Source: Nannocystis pusilla (lineage in GTDB: Bacteria; Myxococcota_A; Polyangia; Nannocystales; Nannocystaceae). Taken from it: a stretch of 64,000 nt of DNA. The position numbers and the translations under genes were made by a program. The notes under the pieces are model-generated. The model was given only the letters and a program-made list of their open reading frames with translations, searched no databases and had not been told where the DNA came from. The DNA lies in NCBI RefSeq assembly GCF_020073745.1, contig NZ_JAIRAU010000056.1:372001-436000 (forward strand). Direction: 5' to 3'. Positions 7,031 through 16,466 of this stretch are shown piece after piece (within the stretch, counting starts at the first letter, position 1; every line of letters begins with the position of its first letter).

Positions 7031-10000
7031 ATGCAGCACCATCGATCGAGGATAGGGCTCGTCCCTTGCGGGTATCTGCTGACCGCCGCGCTGTCGCCCG
7101 CATATGCGTCGGCGGCCGGCGAGGCGACGATCGCCGGCGAATCGGCCGCGGCCGACGTCGTGGTGACGTCGCGCCAGGGCGGCGTGCCGTCGTTCGTGTG
7201 GGCGGCCGGGTCGGCGCCGGTGGGGGCCTCGCCCGAACAGGCGGCGCGGCACCACCTGACCCGGCTGCGCGGGCTGTATGCGGCGCCGCGAGCGGCCCTG
7301 GCGGAGCTGCGGCGGGTCCACGTGCACGACACCGGGCGCGGCGGGATCGTGGTCATCCTGCGGCCGACGGTCGCCGGCGTCGACGTGATGCACGCCGACG
7401 TCAAGGTGCTCATGAAGCGCGACCTGAACCTGCGCGCGGTCGCGGGCAGCCCGCATCCGGCGGCGCTCCCCGGCAGCGCGCAGGCGGCTCGCGTGAGCGC
7501 GCCGGCCGGCGTGTCGGCGGCGCTGCGCGACCTGTTCGCGGTGGATGTCCCCGAGGACAGGTGGGTGGCGACGCGGGCGGCCGACGCCGCGGGCCGGGTG
7601 ACGTACGCGCCGACCGGCGCGCTGCCGGGGTTGCGCGTCGATCGCCCGGCGCGGGTGCGGCCGGTGTACTTCCCGGTCGGCGCGGGGCTGGTGCCGGCCC
7701 ACCGCGTCGAGGTCCAGGCGACCGCCGCGGGCGGCGAGCTGCAGGCGTTCGTGTACGTGATCGCGGCCGACGACGGGCGCGTGCTGTTCCGCCGCGACGC
7801 CAAGCAGCGCGACGCGTTCTCGTACCGCGTGTGGGCCGACGAGGAGGGCGACCACCGGCCGTTCGACGGGCCGATGCAGGACTTCACGCCGCACCCGCTG
7901 GGCGAGCCGATGGGCGGGCCGACCGGGGGCGTGCCGGCCAACCTGATCGCGATGGAGGGCTTCAACACCAACCCCGACGGCGTCGCCGATCCGTGGTTGC
8001 CGGCCGGGGCCACGGAGACGCGCGGCAACAACGTCGACGCGTACGTCAACCACGCCGGCGGGGAGGGCTTCGGCGGCCAGGACTTCCGCGCCGCCGTCAC
8101 CGCGCCCGGCGTCTTCGATCACACCTACGACCTCGCGGCCGAGCCGCTCGCCGGCGAGGCGCAGGGCATGGCCTCGATCACCCAGCTGTTCTACACCACC
8201 AATTGGCTGCACGACTGGTGGTACGATTCGGGCTTCAACGAGGCCGCGGGCAACACCCAGGCCGACAATTTCGGGCGCGGCGGCGCCGACGGCGATCCGC
8301 TGCTCGCCCTGGCCCAGGACGGCGCGCTCCAGGGCGCGCGCGACAACGCGTTCATGGTGACGCTCGAGGACGGCGAATCACCGCACATGCACATGTTCCT
8401 GTGGAGCTCGCCGTCCAGCGAGCTGTCGCTGACGGTCGGGCCGATGGACCAGGAGCTCGAGGTCGGACAGGCGGCGTTCGGGCCCAAGATCTACGACGTC
8501 ACCGCCGAGCTGGTGGTGGTCGACGACGGCATGGGCGGCAGTCCGACCGACGGCTGCGAGCCGCCGCTGAACGACGTGGCCGGCAAGATCGTGCTCATCG
8601 ACCGGGGCACCTGCGCCTTCGAGCTCAAGGCCAACCTCGTCGAGGCGGCCGGCGCGGTCGGGGTGATCTACCCCGACATCCTGCCGGACAAGCCGGCCTA
8701 CCCGCCGGGGCCCGATCACACGATCGACGACCCGACGATCCCCGGCCAGGGGCTGTCGAAGAGCGACGGCGACGCGCTCAAGGCCCAGTTGATGAACGGC
8801 CCGCTGACCGCCCACATGGTCGGCAACAGCGCGCCGGAGCGCGACGGCACGCTCGACAACATGATCGTGGCCCACGAATGGGGCCACATGATCCACAACC
8901 GCCTGGTCGAGTGCGTGAGCTGGCAGTGCCGCGGCCAGGGCGAGGGCTGGGGCGACTTCCTCGCCTTGCACATGTCCCTTCGGCCAGACGACGACCTCGA
9001 CGGCACCTACGCCGACAGCAACTACGCCAGCTTCGATCCCACCAACTACTTCGGCATCCGCCGGGTCCCGTACTCGGTCGACTTCAGCAAGAACGCGCTG
9101 ACGTTCCGCCACATCAGCGACGGCGAGCCGCTGCCCGATCACCCCACCAACGACGTGTTCGGCGCGCCCAACTCGGAGTCGCACAACGCCGGCGAGGTGT
9201 GGGCGACGATGATGTGGGAGGCCTACGTGGCGATGCACAAGGCGGCCGCGGGGCGCAAGAGCTTCGACGAGGTGCGGCGGGCGATGAGCGACTACGTCGT
9301 CACGGGGATGATGCTGGCGCCGATCGGTCCGACCTACACGGAGCAGCGTGACGCGATCCTGGCGGCGATGGCGGTGGCCGATCCGGGCGACTTCGCGGCG
9401 GCGGCGGCGGCGTTCGCCCGCCGCGGCGCGGGGACCTGCGCCGTCGGGCCGACGCGTGACTCGTTCAACTTCGCCGGGGTGATGGAGGACTTCGAGGTCC
9501 GGCCGCTCGGGGTGATCACGGCGGCGGCGGTCGGCGACGCGACGATGTCGTGCGACCAGGACGGGGTGGTCGACGCCGGCGAGCCGGGCCTCTTGACCGT
9601 CCACCTCGAGAACCTCGGCGGCGCCGACCTCGAGGGCGCGACCCTGAAGGTCACGAGCAAGAGCCCCAGCGTGACGTTCTCCGGCGAGACGTCGATCGAG
9701 CTCGAGGCCCTGACGCCGCGGGCGTCGACGGTCCTCGAGTTCCCGTTCGAGCTGCCCGAGGGGCTCGCGGACGTCGAGCTGGCGACCTTCTCGATCACCC
9801 TGACCACGCCCGGCGGCTGCAAGACCGAGACGGTGCGCGAGCTGGCGGTGGTGCTGAACGGCGACCCGATGGCGGCGTCGTCGTCGCTCGACGACGTCGA
9901 GGCCGAGGCCACGCTGTGGACCGAGGGCGGCAACGGCGGCAAGGTCGTGTGGGGGCGCGAGCCGAACGCGTCGAGCGGGCGCGGCTGGCACGCCGACAAC

Positions 10001-10678
10001 GTCGACGTCACCACCGACACGTGGTTGATGTCGCCGCCGCTCGACGTCGCCGCCGACCAGCCGCTGAAGATCTCCTTCGACCACGCGTTCTCGTTCGACG
10101 CGTCGGCCGACCAGAACAACAACATCCTGGCCTGGGACGGCGGGGTGGTGGAGATCTCGGTCGACGACGGCAAGACCTGGGACGACATCTCCGAGTACGG
10201 CGACCCCGGCTACAACGGGACGGTCGCCAGCAGCGACAACCCGCTGTCGAACCGGCCGGGGTACGTCCGCGTCAGCGCGTCGTACCCGCTGCTCGACCGG
10301 GTCGAGATCGACCTCGGCTCGCAGTTCGCGGGGCAGCAGATCCGGCTCCGCTTCCGCCTCGGCACCGACCTCGCCACCGGCGCGTTCGGCTGGGACATCG
10401 ACAACATCGGCTTCTCCGGCGTCACGAACAAGCCGTTCCCCGGGTGGGTCGCCGACCCGGGCGACTGCATCGGCGCGGTGCCGACCACCAGCGACGGCTC
10501 CGACACGTCGAGCGACGCGACCGGCGCGCCCGACAGCACCGGCGACACCGACTCGGCGACGGGCGGGCAGCAGGCGGGCAGCGACGGCTGCGCGTGCGCC
10601 AGCGGGGGCGGCAGCGGCTGGCAGGCCGCGCCCCTGCTGCTGCTGGCGGGGCTGCGCCGGCGCCGACGCGTCGCGTGA
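7031..10678 (+). CDS. M36 (fungalysin-type) metallopeptidase with PA domain and MYXO-CTERM anchor
   Basis: The protein has 1215 residues. A signal peptide (MQHHRSRIGLVPCG...AYASAA) fixes the start at 7031. An FTP-like propeptide follows (about 40-260). The M36 catalytic region carries HEWGH at about residues 615-619, the zinc HExxH, with GEGWGDF downstream supplying the third ligand. A PA insert (about 490-580; IVLIDRGTCAFELKANLVEAAGAVGVIY) precedes it. The C-terminal half has Ig-like and MAM/jelly-roll-like parts (DNVDVTTDTWLMSPPL, GWDIDNIGFSG), a Ser/Thr/Asp linker, and an anchor DGCACASGGG followed by a hydrophobic helix and RRRRR. It is a secreted, surface-sorted protease, plausibly for predation. 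Hairpin elements lie in frame at 7543-7562 and 8971-8987. Confidence 0.92.
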   Translation: MQHHRSRIGLVPCGYLLTAALSPAYASAAGEATIAGESAAADVVVTSRQGGVPSFVWAAGSAPVGASPEQAARHHLTRLRGLYAAPRAALAELRRVHVHDTGRGGIVVILRPTVAGVDVMHADVKVLMKRDLNLRAVAGSPHPAALPGSAQAARVSAPAGVSAALRDLFAVDVPEDRWVATRAADAAGRVTYAPTGALPGLRVDRPARVRPVYFPVGAGLVPAHRVEVQATAAGGELQAFVYVIAADDGRVLFRRDAKQRDAFSYRVWADEEGDHRPFDGPMQDFTPHPLGEPMGGPTGGVPANLIAMEGFNTNPDGVADPWLPAGATETRGNNVDAYVNHAGGEGFGGQDFRAAVTAPGVFDHTYDLAAEPLAGEAQGMASITQLFYTTNWLHDWWYDSGFNEAAGNTQADNFGRGGADGDPLLALAQDGALQGARDNAFMVTLEDGESPHMHMFLWSSPSSELSLTVGPMDQELEVGQAAFGPKIYDVTAELVVVDDGMGGSPTDGCEPPLNDVAGKIVLIDRGTCAFELKANLVEAAGAVGVIYPDILPDKPAYPPGPDHTIDDPTIPGQGLSKSDGDALKAQLMNGPLTAHMVGNSAPERDGTLDNMIVAHEWGHMIHNRLVECVSWQCRGQGEGWGDFLALHMSLRPDDDLDGTYADSNYASFDPTNYFGIRRVPYSVDFSKNALTFRHISDGEPLPDHPTNDVFGAPNSESHNAGEVWATMMWEAYVAMHKAAAGRKSFDEVRRAMSDYVVTGMMLAPIGPTYTEQRDAILAAMAVADPGDFAAAAAAFARRGAGTCAVGPTRDSFNFAGVMEDFEVRPLGVITAAAVGDATMSCDQDGVVDAGEPGLLTVHLENLGGADLEGATLKVTSKSPSVTFSGETSIELEALTPRASTVLEFPFELPEGLADVELATFSITLTTPGGCKTETVRELAVVLNGDPMAASSSLDDVEAEATLWTEGGNGGKVVWGREPNASSGRGWHADNVDVTTDTWLMSPPLDVAADQPLKISFDHAFSFDASADQNNNILAWDGGVVEISVDDGKTWDDISEYGDPGYNGTVASSDNPLSNRPGYVRVSASYPLLDRVEIDLGSQFAGQQIRLRFRLGTDLATGAFGWDIDNIGFSGVTNKPFPGWVADPGDCIGAVPTTSDGSDTSSDATGAPDSTGDTDSATGGQQAGSDGCACASGGGSGWQAAPLLLLAGLRRRRRVA

Positions 10679-10706
10679 GTGCGCGCCGGCGGGTGTGGGT
10701 TCGGGT

Positions 10707-10722
10707 ATGTCTTGAGGGACAT
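10707..10722. repeat. hairpin element downstream of the M36 gene
   Basis: ATGTC-TTGAGG-GACAT core, about 30 bases after the M36 stop and next to the strong hairpin at 10742. Confidence 0.6.
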
Positions 10723-10741
10723 GTCGTCACGAACATAAAGC

Positions 10742-10771
10742 AAGGGGCATGCTCTTGAGAGCATGCCCCTT
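10742..10771. terminator. bidirectional terminator-like hairpin between convergent genes
   Basis: Perfect inverted repeat: arms AAGGGGCATGCTC and GAGCATGCCCCTT (13 bases each) around a TTGA loop. It sits between the M36 peptidase (+) and the epimerase (-) genes. There is no long T-run, but each arm ends AA/TT. It looks like an extended member of the dispersed hairpin family used as a terminator. Confidence 0.75.
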
Positions 10772-10787
10772 CGCACCTGTCCCGCGA

Positions 10788-11996
10788 TCAGGCCGCTTTC
10801 TTCTTCTTCGCCGGCTTGCCCTTGCCGGGGGCGGGATGAGCGGCGTGCCAGGCGGCCAGCAGCTCGGCCTCGCGGGCGCGGGTGATGCCGGCGCGGGGCT
10901 TGGCCCGCCGCGCTTCGGGCAGGGTGTTCCACCACGCGACGGTCTCGGCGACGGTCTCGGCGAGCGGGCGGAACTTGAGGCCGGCGGCCGTGGCGCGGTC
11001 GATGCGGAAGGTGGCGGCGCCCTCGAAGCCGGGGTCGGGCGGGATCCACACCGGCAGGTCGCTCCACGGCTCGACCTTGTTGTCGGCGAGGAACTGGCGG
11101 TCGACCCACGTGAACTCCGCGTCGCTGGCGAGCGCGGCCTTGCTCTCGCTCAGCAGGTCGCCCATCGCCAGGGGCGCGCCGGTGGCGTTGTAGACGCCGA
11201 CGTGACCGCCCTCGATCGCGGTGATGATGAACTCGGCGAGGTCGCGGACGTCGATGAACTGCACCGGCGTGCCCGGGTCGCCGGGCGCGAGCACCTCGCG
11301 GCCGTCGGCGACGCGGACCGGCCAGTAGGTGAAGCGGTCGCTGCCGTCGCCGGGGCCGACGATGAGGCCGGGCCGCACGACGGTGGTGCGCTTCGGCATG
11401 GCCGCCTCGGCCGCCTGCTCACACAGGGCCTTGAGCGCGCCGTAGTTGGGCATGATGTCCTCGGTCGTCGGGTCGGGCGTGGTCGCCAGCGGGGCGTCCT
11501 CGTCGATGCCGATCTTGCTGGTGTCGGCGTAGACGGAGATCGTCGACACGAACACGTACTGCCGCACCTTCGGGGCCAGCAGCTCGGCCGAGGCCTTGAC
11601 GATCCGCGGGACGTAGCCCGAGGTGTCGATCACGGTGTCCCACGTGCGACCCTCGAGCGCCTTGAGGTCGCCGTCGCGATCGCCGCGCAGCTTCTCGACG
11701 TCGGGGAACAGCTCGGGGCGGGTCTTGCCGCGGTTGAACAGGGTGACGGTGTGGCCGCGGCGCTGCGCCGCCTCGACCAGCTGCGGGCCGAGGAAGGCGG
11801 TGCCGCCGAGGATCAGGATCTTCTGCGCCTGTCCTCCGAGCAAGATCGGCTCGGGCCGCAGCGCCGGGTCGGTCGCCGGCGGGCTGGCGCCCGAAGCGGT
11901 GGGCGCGGTGGTCTGTTCGACGGGGCCGGGGCGACAGGCGGCGAGGCCGAGGGCGCCGCCGGCGAGGCGGAGGAAGCGACGACGTGCGAGGCTCAT
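10788..11996 (-). CDS. Tat-exported NAD-dependent epimerase/dehydratase (extended SDR)
   Basis: The protein has 402 residues. The N-terminus (MSLARRRFLRLAGGALGLAAC) has a twin-arginine motif and a lipobox-like Cys at 21, so it is probably exported folded and lipid-anchored, unusual for an SDR. The Rossmann nucleotide loop is GGTAFLG (64-70). The active site is STIS around 151-154 with Y185-x3-K189 (NYGALKALCE). The C-terminal region matches isoflavone reductase-like or sugar epimerases; substrate unknown. The Lys-rich end (GKPAKKKKAA) and the stop lie in a hairpin element (10776-10793). It is convergent with the M36 gene. Confidence 0.85.
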   Translation of the reverse strand: MSLARRRFLRLAGGALGLAACRPGPVEQTTAPTASGASPPATDPALRPEPILLGGQAQKILILGGTAFLGPQLVEAAQRRGHTVTLFNRGKTRPELFPDVEKLRGDRDGDLKALEGRTWDTVIDTSGYVPRIVKASAELLAPKVRQYVFVSTISVYADTSKIGIDEDAPLATTPDPTTEDIMPNYGALKALCEQAAEAAMPKRTTVVRPGLIVGPGDGSDRFTYWPVRVADGREVLAPGDPGTPVQFIDVRDLAEFIITAIEGGHVGVYNATGAPLAMGDLLSESKAALASDAEFTWVDRQFLADNKVEPWSDLPVWIPPDPGFEGAATFRIDRATAAGLKFRPLAETVAETVAWWNTLPEARRAKPRAGITRAREAELLAAWHAAHPAPGKGKPAKKKKAA

Positions 11997-12122
11997 GCAG
12001 GGCTCGGTGTGCTACGACCCGGCGCCCCGCAAGCAGGTTTCGCGCCGCGCGTGTGAGCCGGTGACCGGCCCGCCGGCGGCGCGGCGCGTCCGGACGAACG
12101 GCGGTCCTCTACACTCGCCGAG

Positions 12123-13463
12123 ATGGCAGAGGTCGAGGGTCGAGTGTGGAAGATGGCGCGGGCGATCGCGCCGCTGCGGCGCGAGGAGCTGCCGGGGGCG
12201 CTGTGGTCGGCGGGGCTGATCTTCTGCGCCCTGTGCTCCTTCTACATCCTGCGGCCGATCCGCGACGAGATGGGCGTGGCCGGCGGGACCGACAAGCTGG
12301 CGTGGCTGTTCACGGCGACCTTCCTGGTGATGCTGGCCGCGGTCCCGCTCTACTCGTGGGTGGTGGCGCGGTTCGGCCGGCGCACCATCGTGCCGCTGGT
12401 GTACCGCTTCTGCGCGCTGGTGCTGCTCGGCTTCGTCGCCGCGTTCGCGCTGCTCGACGGGTCGGCGCAGGTGTGGACGGCCCGCGCGTTCTTCGTGTGG
12501 GCGGCCGTCTACAACCTGCTGGTCGTCTCGGTGTTCTGGGAGCTGATGGCCGACCTGTGGCGCCGCGAGCAGGGCGAGCGCCTGTTCGGCCTGGTCGCGG
12601 CCGGCGGCAGCGCGGGCGCGCTGCTCGGCCCGCTGTTGACCGCCGCGCTGGTGCCCAAGCTCGGCGCGTCGGCCCTGGTCCTGCTGGCGGCGCTGTTCCT
12701 CGAGGGCGCGATCGTGTGCGCGCGCGGGCTGATGCGGTCGTTCAGGACAGGTTCGCAAGAACATGTCCATGAGGCCATGTCGATGGACGCCCGGCCGATC
12801 GGCGGCGGGGCGCTGGCCGCCTTCGCGCTGATCGCCCGCTCGCCGCGGCTGCGCGGGATCTCGCTGTGGGTGGTGCTGCTGACGACCACGGCGACGTTCG
12901 CGTACTTCGAGCAGGCGCGGATCGTGAAGGCGGCGATCACCGACCCGGGCGAGCGCACGGCCCTGTTCGCCCGCGCCGACTTCGTCGTCAACGCGATCAG
13001 CGTGGCGCTGCAGGGGCTGGCGGTCGGGCGCATCATCCCCAGGCTCGGGGTCGGCTGGACGCTGGCGCTGCTGCCGATCGTGTCGCTGGTCGGCTTCGCC
13101 GTCCTCGCGGCCTCGCCGGTGGTGGCGGTGCTGATCGGCTTCCAGATCGTGCGCCGCGCCGCCGACTTCTCGCTGGCCAAGCCGGCCCGCGAGGTGCTGT
13201 TCACCCAGGCCGGGCGCGAGGCCAAGTACAAGGCCAAGCACCTGATCGACACCGCGCTGTACCGCGGCGGCGACGTCGCGGCGGGCTGGCTGTACAGCGG
13301 CCTGGGCGCGCTCGGCGTCGCCGGGCCGGGGCTGTGCGGGGTGGCGGCGCTGTTGTGCCTGCCGTGGGCTGTCCTTTCACGCATGCTCGGACGCGCAGGT
13401 GCGAACGAACAGGGCGAAGAGGACAGGGCGAAAGAGGCAGGTCACTCGCCGGCGAACACGTAG
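12123..13463 (+). CDS. NTP/NDP exchange transporter-like (Npt/Tlc family) MFS permease
   Basis: The protein has 446 residues and about 12 transmembrane helices. The helix 1-2 region carries SFYILRPIRDEMGVAGGTDKLAWLFTATF, the hallmark of the Npt1/Tlc-like group of major-facilitator proteins found in free-living bacteria. The two six-helix halves are separated by a cytoplasmic loop (SFRTGSQEHVHEAMSMD) made almost entirely of two overlapping hairpin elements (12745-12779). The last ~30 hydrophilic residues are likewise encoded by elements and short tandem repeats (13369-13443). Transport of nucleotides is not proven for this subgroup. The 3' end overlaps the convergent lipoprotein gene by 22 bases. 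Confidence 0.82.
   Translation: MAEVEGRVWKMARAIAPLRREELPGALWSAGLIFCALCSFYILRPIRDEMGVAGGTDKLAWLFTATFLVMLAAVPLYSWVVARFGRRTIVPLVYRFCALVLLGFVAAFALLDGSAQVWTARAFFVWAAVYNLLVVSVFWELMADLWRREQGERLFGLVAAGGSAGALLGPLLTAALVPKLGASALVLLAALFLEGAIVCARGLMRSFRTGSQEHVHEAMSMDARPIGGGALAAFALIARSPRLRGISLWVVLLTTTATFAYFEQARIVKAAITDPGERTALFARADFVVNAISVALQGLAVGRIIPRLGVGWTLALLPIVSLVGFAVLAASPVVAVLIGFQIVRRAADFSLAKPAREVLFTQAGREAKYKAKHLIDTALYRGGDVAAGWLYSGLGALGVAGPGLCGVAALLCLPWAVLSRMLGRAGANEQGEEDRAKEAGHSPANT
12745..12779. repeat. two overlapping hairpin elements inside the transporter gene
   Basis: The first (12745-12768) has arms GGACAGGTTC and GAACATGTCC around GCAA, 9 of 10 pairs. The second is CATGTCC-ATGA-GGCCATG (12762-12779) and shares an arm with the first. 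Both are in frame in the central cytoplasmic loop. Confidence 0.8.
13369..13443. repeat. hairpin elements and short tandem repeat at the transporter 3' end
   Basis: Elements at about 13369-13387 and 13382-13399 are followed by a ~15-base tandem repeat (ACAGGGCGAAGAGG, then ACAGGGCGAAAGAGG, then CAGG) at 13409-13441. They encode the hydrophilic tail of the transporter and reach the stop of the convergent gene. Confidence 0.6.
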
Positions 13464-14500
13464 AAGCGCTCGCCGAGCAGCGCGGCGCCGCCGATCCGCT
13501 GGCCGGGCGGGGCGCCGGGGGCGGTGAACGGGGCGAACCCGGCCAGCGGGCTCTGGGCGACCATCTGGAAGCACCAGCCGATGTCCTGGACGAACACGTC
13601 GGTCGCGGTGACCCAGCCGGCGTAGCTGCCGAGGTTGAAGAGGTCGTCGATGCACGGGCCGTAGTACTGGCCGCCGGTCCACGGGTACGGGGCGGCGAGG
13701 TCGATCCAGAGGTCGCGCACGGTCGACGGATCGCCGGGGTTGACCAGCGGGGTGAACGAGTCGCAGCAGTTGCCCACCTCGGCGAACTGGCCCTGCCAGC
13801 TGCCGGGCTCGAGGACGTAGATCCACGCCTGCGGGTTGCCGACGGCGTAGACGGCGTAGTCGTCGGTGTCGGCGCTGTAGACCGCGTACGACTGCAACAG
13901 CGGGCCGGGGAGGTCGGGGAACAGCTCGGAGAGCGGGCCCGAGGCGGTCCAGGTCTGATCGCTGTGGCGCAGCACGTGGTAGGTGTCCGCGGTCAGGATG
14001 ACGAGTTGGTCGTGGGCCTGGAGGTCGAAGGCCGCGTTCGCCGGGGCGGCCGGGGCGTGCTCCGGCGGCGGCTGGGGCAGGGCCACGCGCTGCCAGCCCT
14101 GGCCCGGATCGTCGAGGTACCAGTAGGCGCACGAGCTCGGGTCCTCGACGCACTCGTCGGCGCCCCACAGGCAGTCGTCCTGGCAGGTCCTGCGCACGCG
14201 CCCGCACTCGTCGCACAGGTCGCCGACGTCCATGACCTCGCCCGGGCTGCACTGCATCTCGCCCGGGCACAGCGGCGGCGCGGTGGTGTCGGTGAGCGCG
14301 TCGCCGGTGGTGGTTGTTGTGGTGCCGGGTTCGCCGGTGCTCGTCGGCTCGCCGGTCGTGATCGTCGTACCGGTCGTGGTCGTGCTGGTCTGGGTCGCCG
14401 GATCGAGCGAGCCGACAGTCTGCGTCAGCTCGGCGCCGCCGTCGCTGAAGCAGCCGCAGAACAGCGCCAGGACAGTGATCGCGCGGGCGCAGGCCGACAT
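13442..14500 (-). CDS. Thr-rich-linker lipoprotein with a Cys-rich segment, function unknown
   Basis: The protein has 352 residues. The signal MSACARAITVLALFCGC has a lipobox ending FCGC. A linker of about 45 residues dominated by Thr (TTTTGTTITTGEPTST) follows. Next is a Cys-rich stretch (CPGEMQCSPGEVMDVGDLCDECGRVRRTCQDDCLWGADECV), a pattern common in Nannocystineae lipoproteins. The C-terminal ~220 residues (YWYLDDPGQGWQRVALP...) look globular and secreted; I recognise no enzyme motif. It overlaps the convergent transporter gene by 22 bases. Confidence 0.7.
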   Translation of the reverse strand: MSACARAITVLALFCGCFSDGGAELTQTVGSLDPATQTSTTTTGTTITTGEPTSTGEPGTTTTTTGDALTDTTAPPLCPGEMQCSPGEVMDVGDLCDECGRVRRTCQDDCLWGADECVEDPSSCAYWYLDDPGQGWQRVALPQPPPEHAPAAPANAAFDLQAHDQLVILTADTYHVLRHSDQTWTASGPLSELFPDLPGPLLQSYAVYSADTDDYAVYAVGNPQAWIYVLEPGSWQGQFAEVGNCCDSFTPLVNPGDPSTVRDLWIDLAAPYPWTGGQYYGPCIDDLFNLGSYAGWVTATDVFVQDIGWCFQMVAQSPLAGFAPFTAPGAPPGQRIGGAALLGERFYVFAGE

Positions 14501-14941
14501 CCGGCGATGCTACGCCGAGGCGAGCCCTGCGCGGAGGCGGGCCGGTGTGCGCCGACGCGGTCGAGGCCGCGCAGAAGATGGTCTTGCGGACAGGTGGACG
14601 GCCCGTGAGCAGCGTGGCCGGTGTGCGCCGACGCGGTCGGGGACCCCGGCGACAGAGGCGCGGCTGGCCTCGAGCGCCAGGGAGACGCGGCGAATCGCGC
14701 CCGGTCAAGGCCGACCACTGGCGGATAAGGGCGTGAGGTCGAGGCCCCTCGCGAGATATTCCGTGCCGAACGTCGGGCGTGAGCGGGCCGACGGCACGAC
14801 GGCCGCTTCACCGGCGCGCCTGGGCGCCCGGCAGGCCGATGCTGTGACCGAGAGCTCGGCCCGGTCGAGACCGGCGAAGACTTCGTGCGGTTGCGCCGGC
14901 GCCGCACGGACGGCCTGAACCTTGTAACCTCGAAGGCGCTC
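14501..14941. other. intergenic region with a 23-base direct repeat
   Basis: About 440 bases between two divergent lipoprotein genes. A 23-base direct repeat (core GGTGTGCGCCGACGCGGTCG) is present at 14541-14563 and 14617-14639, and a decayed hairpin element (TGGTCTTGCGGACAGG) lies between the copies near 14580. I see no convincing gene. A Shine-Dalgarno-like GAAGG precedes the ATG at 14942. Confidence 0.5.
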
Positions 14942-15982
14942 ATGCGACCGCGCGTGTCTCGACCCTCGCTCCTCGTCGCCGCCCTCGTCGCGTGCCAGCC
15001 CGCCCTCCCCGAGCCGATCTGGGAGGGCGAATACCTGCACTACGGCACGACCACCGACGCTCCGGTGTGTCGCGGCTCGTTCGTCCTCCAGGAGCGTCAC
15101 GCGGTGGAGCTCGCGCGGCTGATGGGCTTCGAATTGCCCGACATCATCCGCTTCACCCGCATCAAGTTCCGCCAGATCCGCAAGTACTGCCGCCGACGAG
15201 CTCGCGGCTGCGCGTGGGACGAGGAGCCCTACGCCTTCATGGCCGAGAGCAGCTACAACTTCCACGAGATCACCCACGTGGTCGCCAACCTCGGCGGTCT
15301 CTCGGGCCCGACCGCGTTCAACGAGGGGCTCGCGGAGGTGTTCCAGGACAGCTCCGCGTCCATCAACGCGGGGACGCCGCTCGCGCAGGTCCTCCACGGC
15401 GACGTCGACGACGTGATGGACTATCACACGGCGGGGCGGTTCGTCCGCTTCCTGATCGAGCGCCACGACCTCGCGCTGTTCGTCGAGTTCATGCGCTCGA
15501 CCTGGCGCACCGCCGAATTCGACGAGTTCGCGCCGATCTTCGCCGAGGTGTTCGGCGAGCCGATCGAGGCGGCGATGGCCGACTTCGCCGACTACCCGAA
15601 CTGCAGCAGCGGGAGCAACCGCATCGCGCTGCTCGAGTGCGACCTGCCGCCGCAGCCATGGGAAGGCGCGACCCTCACCCTCGGCGCGGACGTCTCGTGC
15701 GAGCGGGACGACGTCCTCGGGCCCAACAAGGGCGGCCTGATGTTCACGAGCCGCGCGTTCGAGATCGCCGAGGCCGGCAGCTACCGGGTATCCGCGCCGG
15801 CCTCGACGGACTGGTCCTACCTTCGCGTCGCCAGGTGCGGCTCGTGCTGGGACAGCTTCGAGTTGCCGATCTTCCCCGGCACGTCGGAAGCGCACGAGCT
15901 CACGCCGGGCCGCTACTACGTCGAATTCGGCCGCCGGGTCGGCGAGCCTGCCGAGCTCAGTCTGCAGATCGAGCAACTCTGA
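14942..15982 (+). CDS. lipoprotein with gluzincin-like HExxH motif
   Basis: The protein has 346 residues. The signal has a lipobox ending LVAC (Cys18). A putative zinc site HEITH (108-112) is followed by FNEGLAEVFQ (about 126-135), where a Glu about 18 residues downstream could be the third ligand, as in gluzincin/peptidase MA-like folds. Cys pairs (43/83/90, then a Cys-containing C-terminal domain) suggest an exported, disulfide-bonded protein. The C-terminal ~120 residues resemble a small beta domain (VSCERDDVLGPNKGGLMFTSRAFEIAEAGSYRV). Substrate unknown. Start chosen for the signal peptide and the upstream GAAGG. Confidence 0.72.
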   Translation: MRPRVSRPSLLVAALVACQPALPEPIWEGEYLHYGTTTDAPVCRGSFVLQERHAVELARLMGFELPDIIRFTRIKFRQIRKYCRRRARGCAWDEEPYAFMAESSYNFHEITHVVANLGGLSGPTAFNEGLAEVFQDSSASINAGTPLAQVLHGDVDDVMDYHTAGRFVRFLIERHDLALFVEFMRSTWRTAEFDEFAPIFAEVFGEPIEAAMADFADYPNCSSGSNRIALLECDLPPQPWEGATLTLGADVSCERDDVLGPNKGGLMFTSRAFEIAEAGSYRVSAPASTDWSYLRVARCGSCWDSFELPIFPGTSEAHELTPGRYYVEFGRRVGEPAELSLQIEQL

Positions 15983-16466
15983 GGTGAGCCTCGCCAACGG
16001 CGCCGAGCCGGGCGATCACTTTCCGCCCCGCGACAAGCGGGGCCGGCGACGCTCTTCGCGACTGGCCCGCATCGTCGGCGCGAACTCGCCGCCCGTCGTC
16101 GCTCGGTGAGCTTCTCCGCACGGCGACAAGCGGGGCCGGCGACGCTCTTCGCGGCGGGCACGGAGCGGCGGAGTGGGACGCAGGCGGGAGGGACCGCAGG
16201 CAACCGCGCAGGCGCCATCGTCCGCGAGGCACGAACGAACCTGTCCTCAACGACAGCTCATCATCGAAGCCCAAGGGCGCCGAGCACGTTGCCTGGGAGG
16301 GCCCCGCCGTCGCGAGGGACCCGCTCCGCCGCTCCGTGCCCGCCTGCACCCAGCTCTCCACGGCCCCGCGCCTCCGGACGCGCGCCCCGCTCTCTCGGGC
16401 CTGTCTCTCCGGACATGGCAAGGCGGACATGCCCGATCGGACATGTCTCTCGGGCCGGCCGGCCGG
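15983..16466. repeat. repeat-rich intergenic region
   Basis: About 480 bases without a gene. A 31-base direct repeat (core CGACAAGCGGGGCCGGCGAC) is at 16030-16060 and 16123-16153. A 24-base inverted repeat with one mismatch (core GGGCACGGAGCGGCGGAG) is at 16154-16177 and 16320-16343. Hairpin elements are at 16241-16256 (CTGTC-CTCAAC-GACAG), 16400-16417 and 16428-16445 (CATGCCC-GATC-GGACATG). Confidence 0.75.

Noticed and set aside
5420..8212. Very long minus-strand reading frame (930 residues) extending the LRR-like gene upstream
   Set aside because: Only the part to 6718 has a signal peptide and repeats; the rest is antisense to the M36 gene and low in complexity.
14425..14943. 172-residue minus-strand frame in the intergenic region
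   Set aside because: Low-complexity Arg/Pro/Ser sequence with no start context, overlapping the lipoprotein gene.
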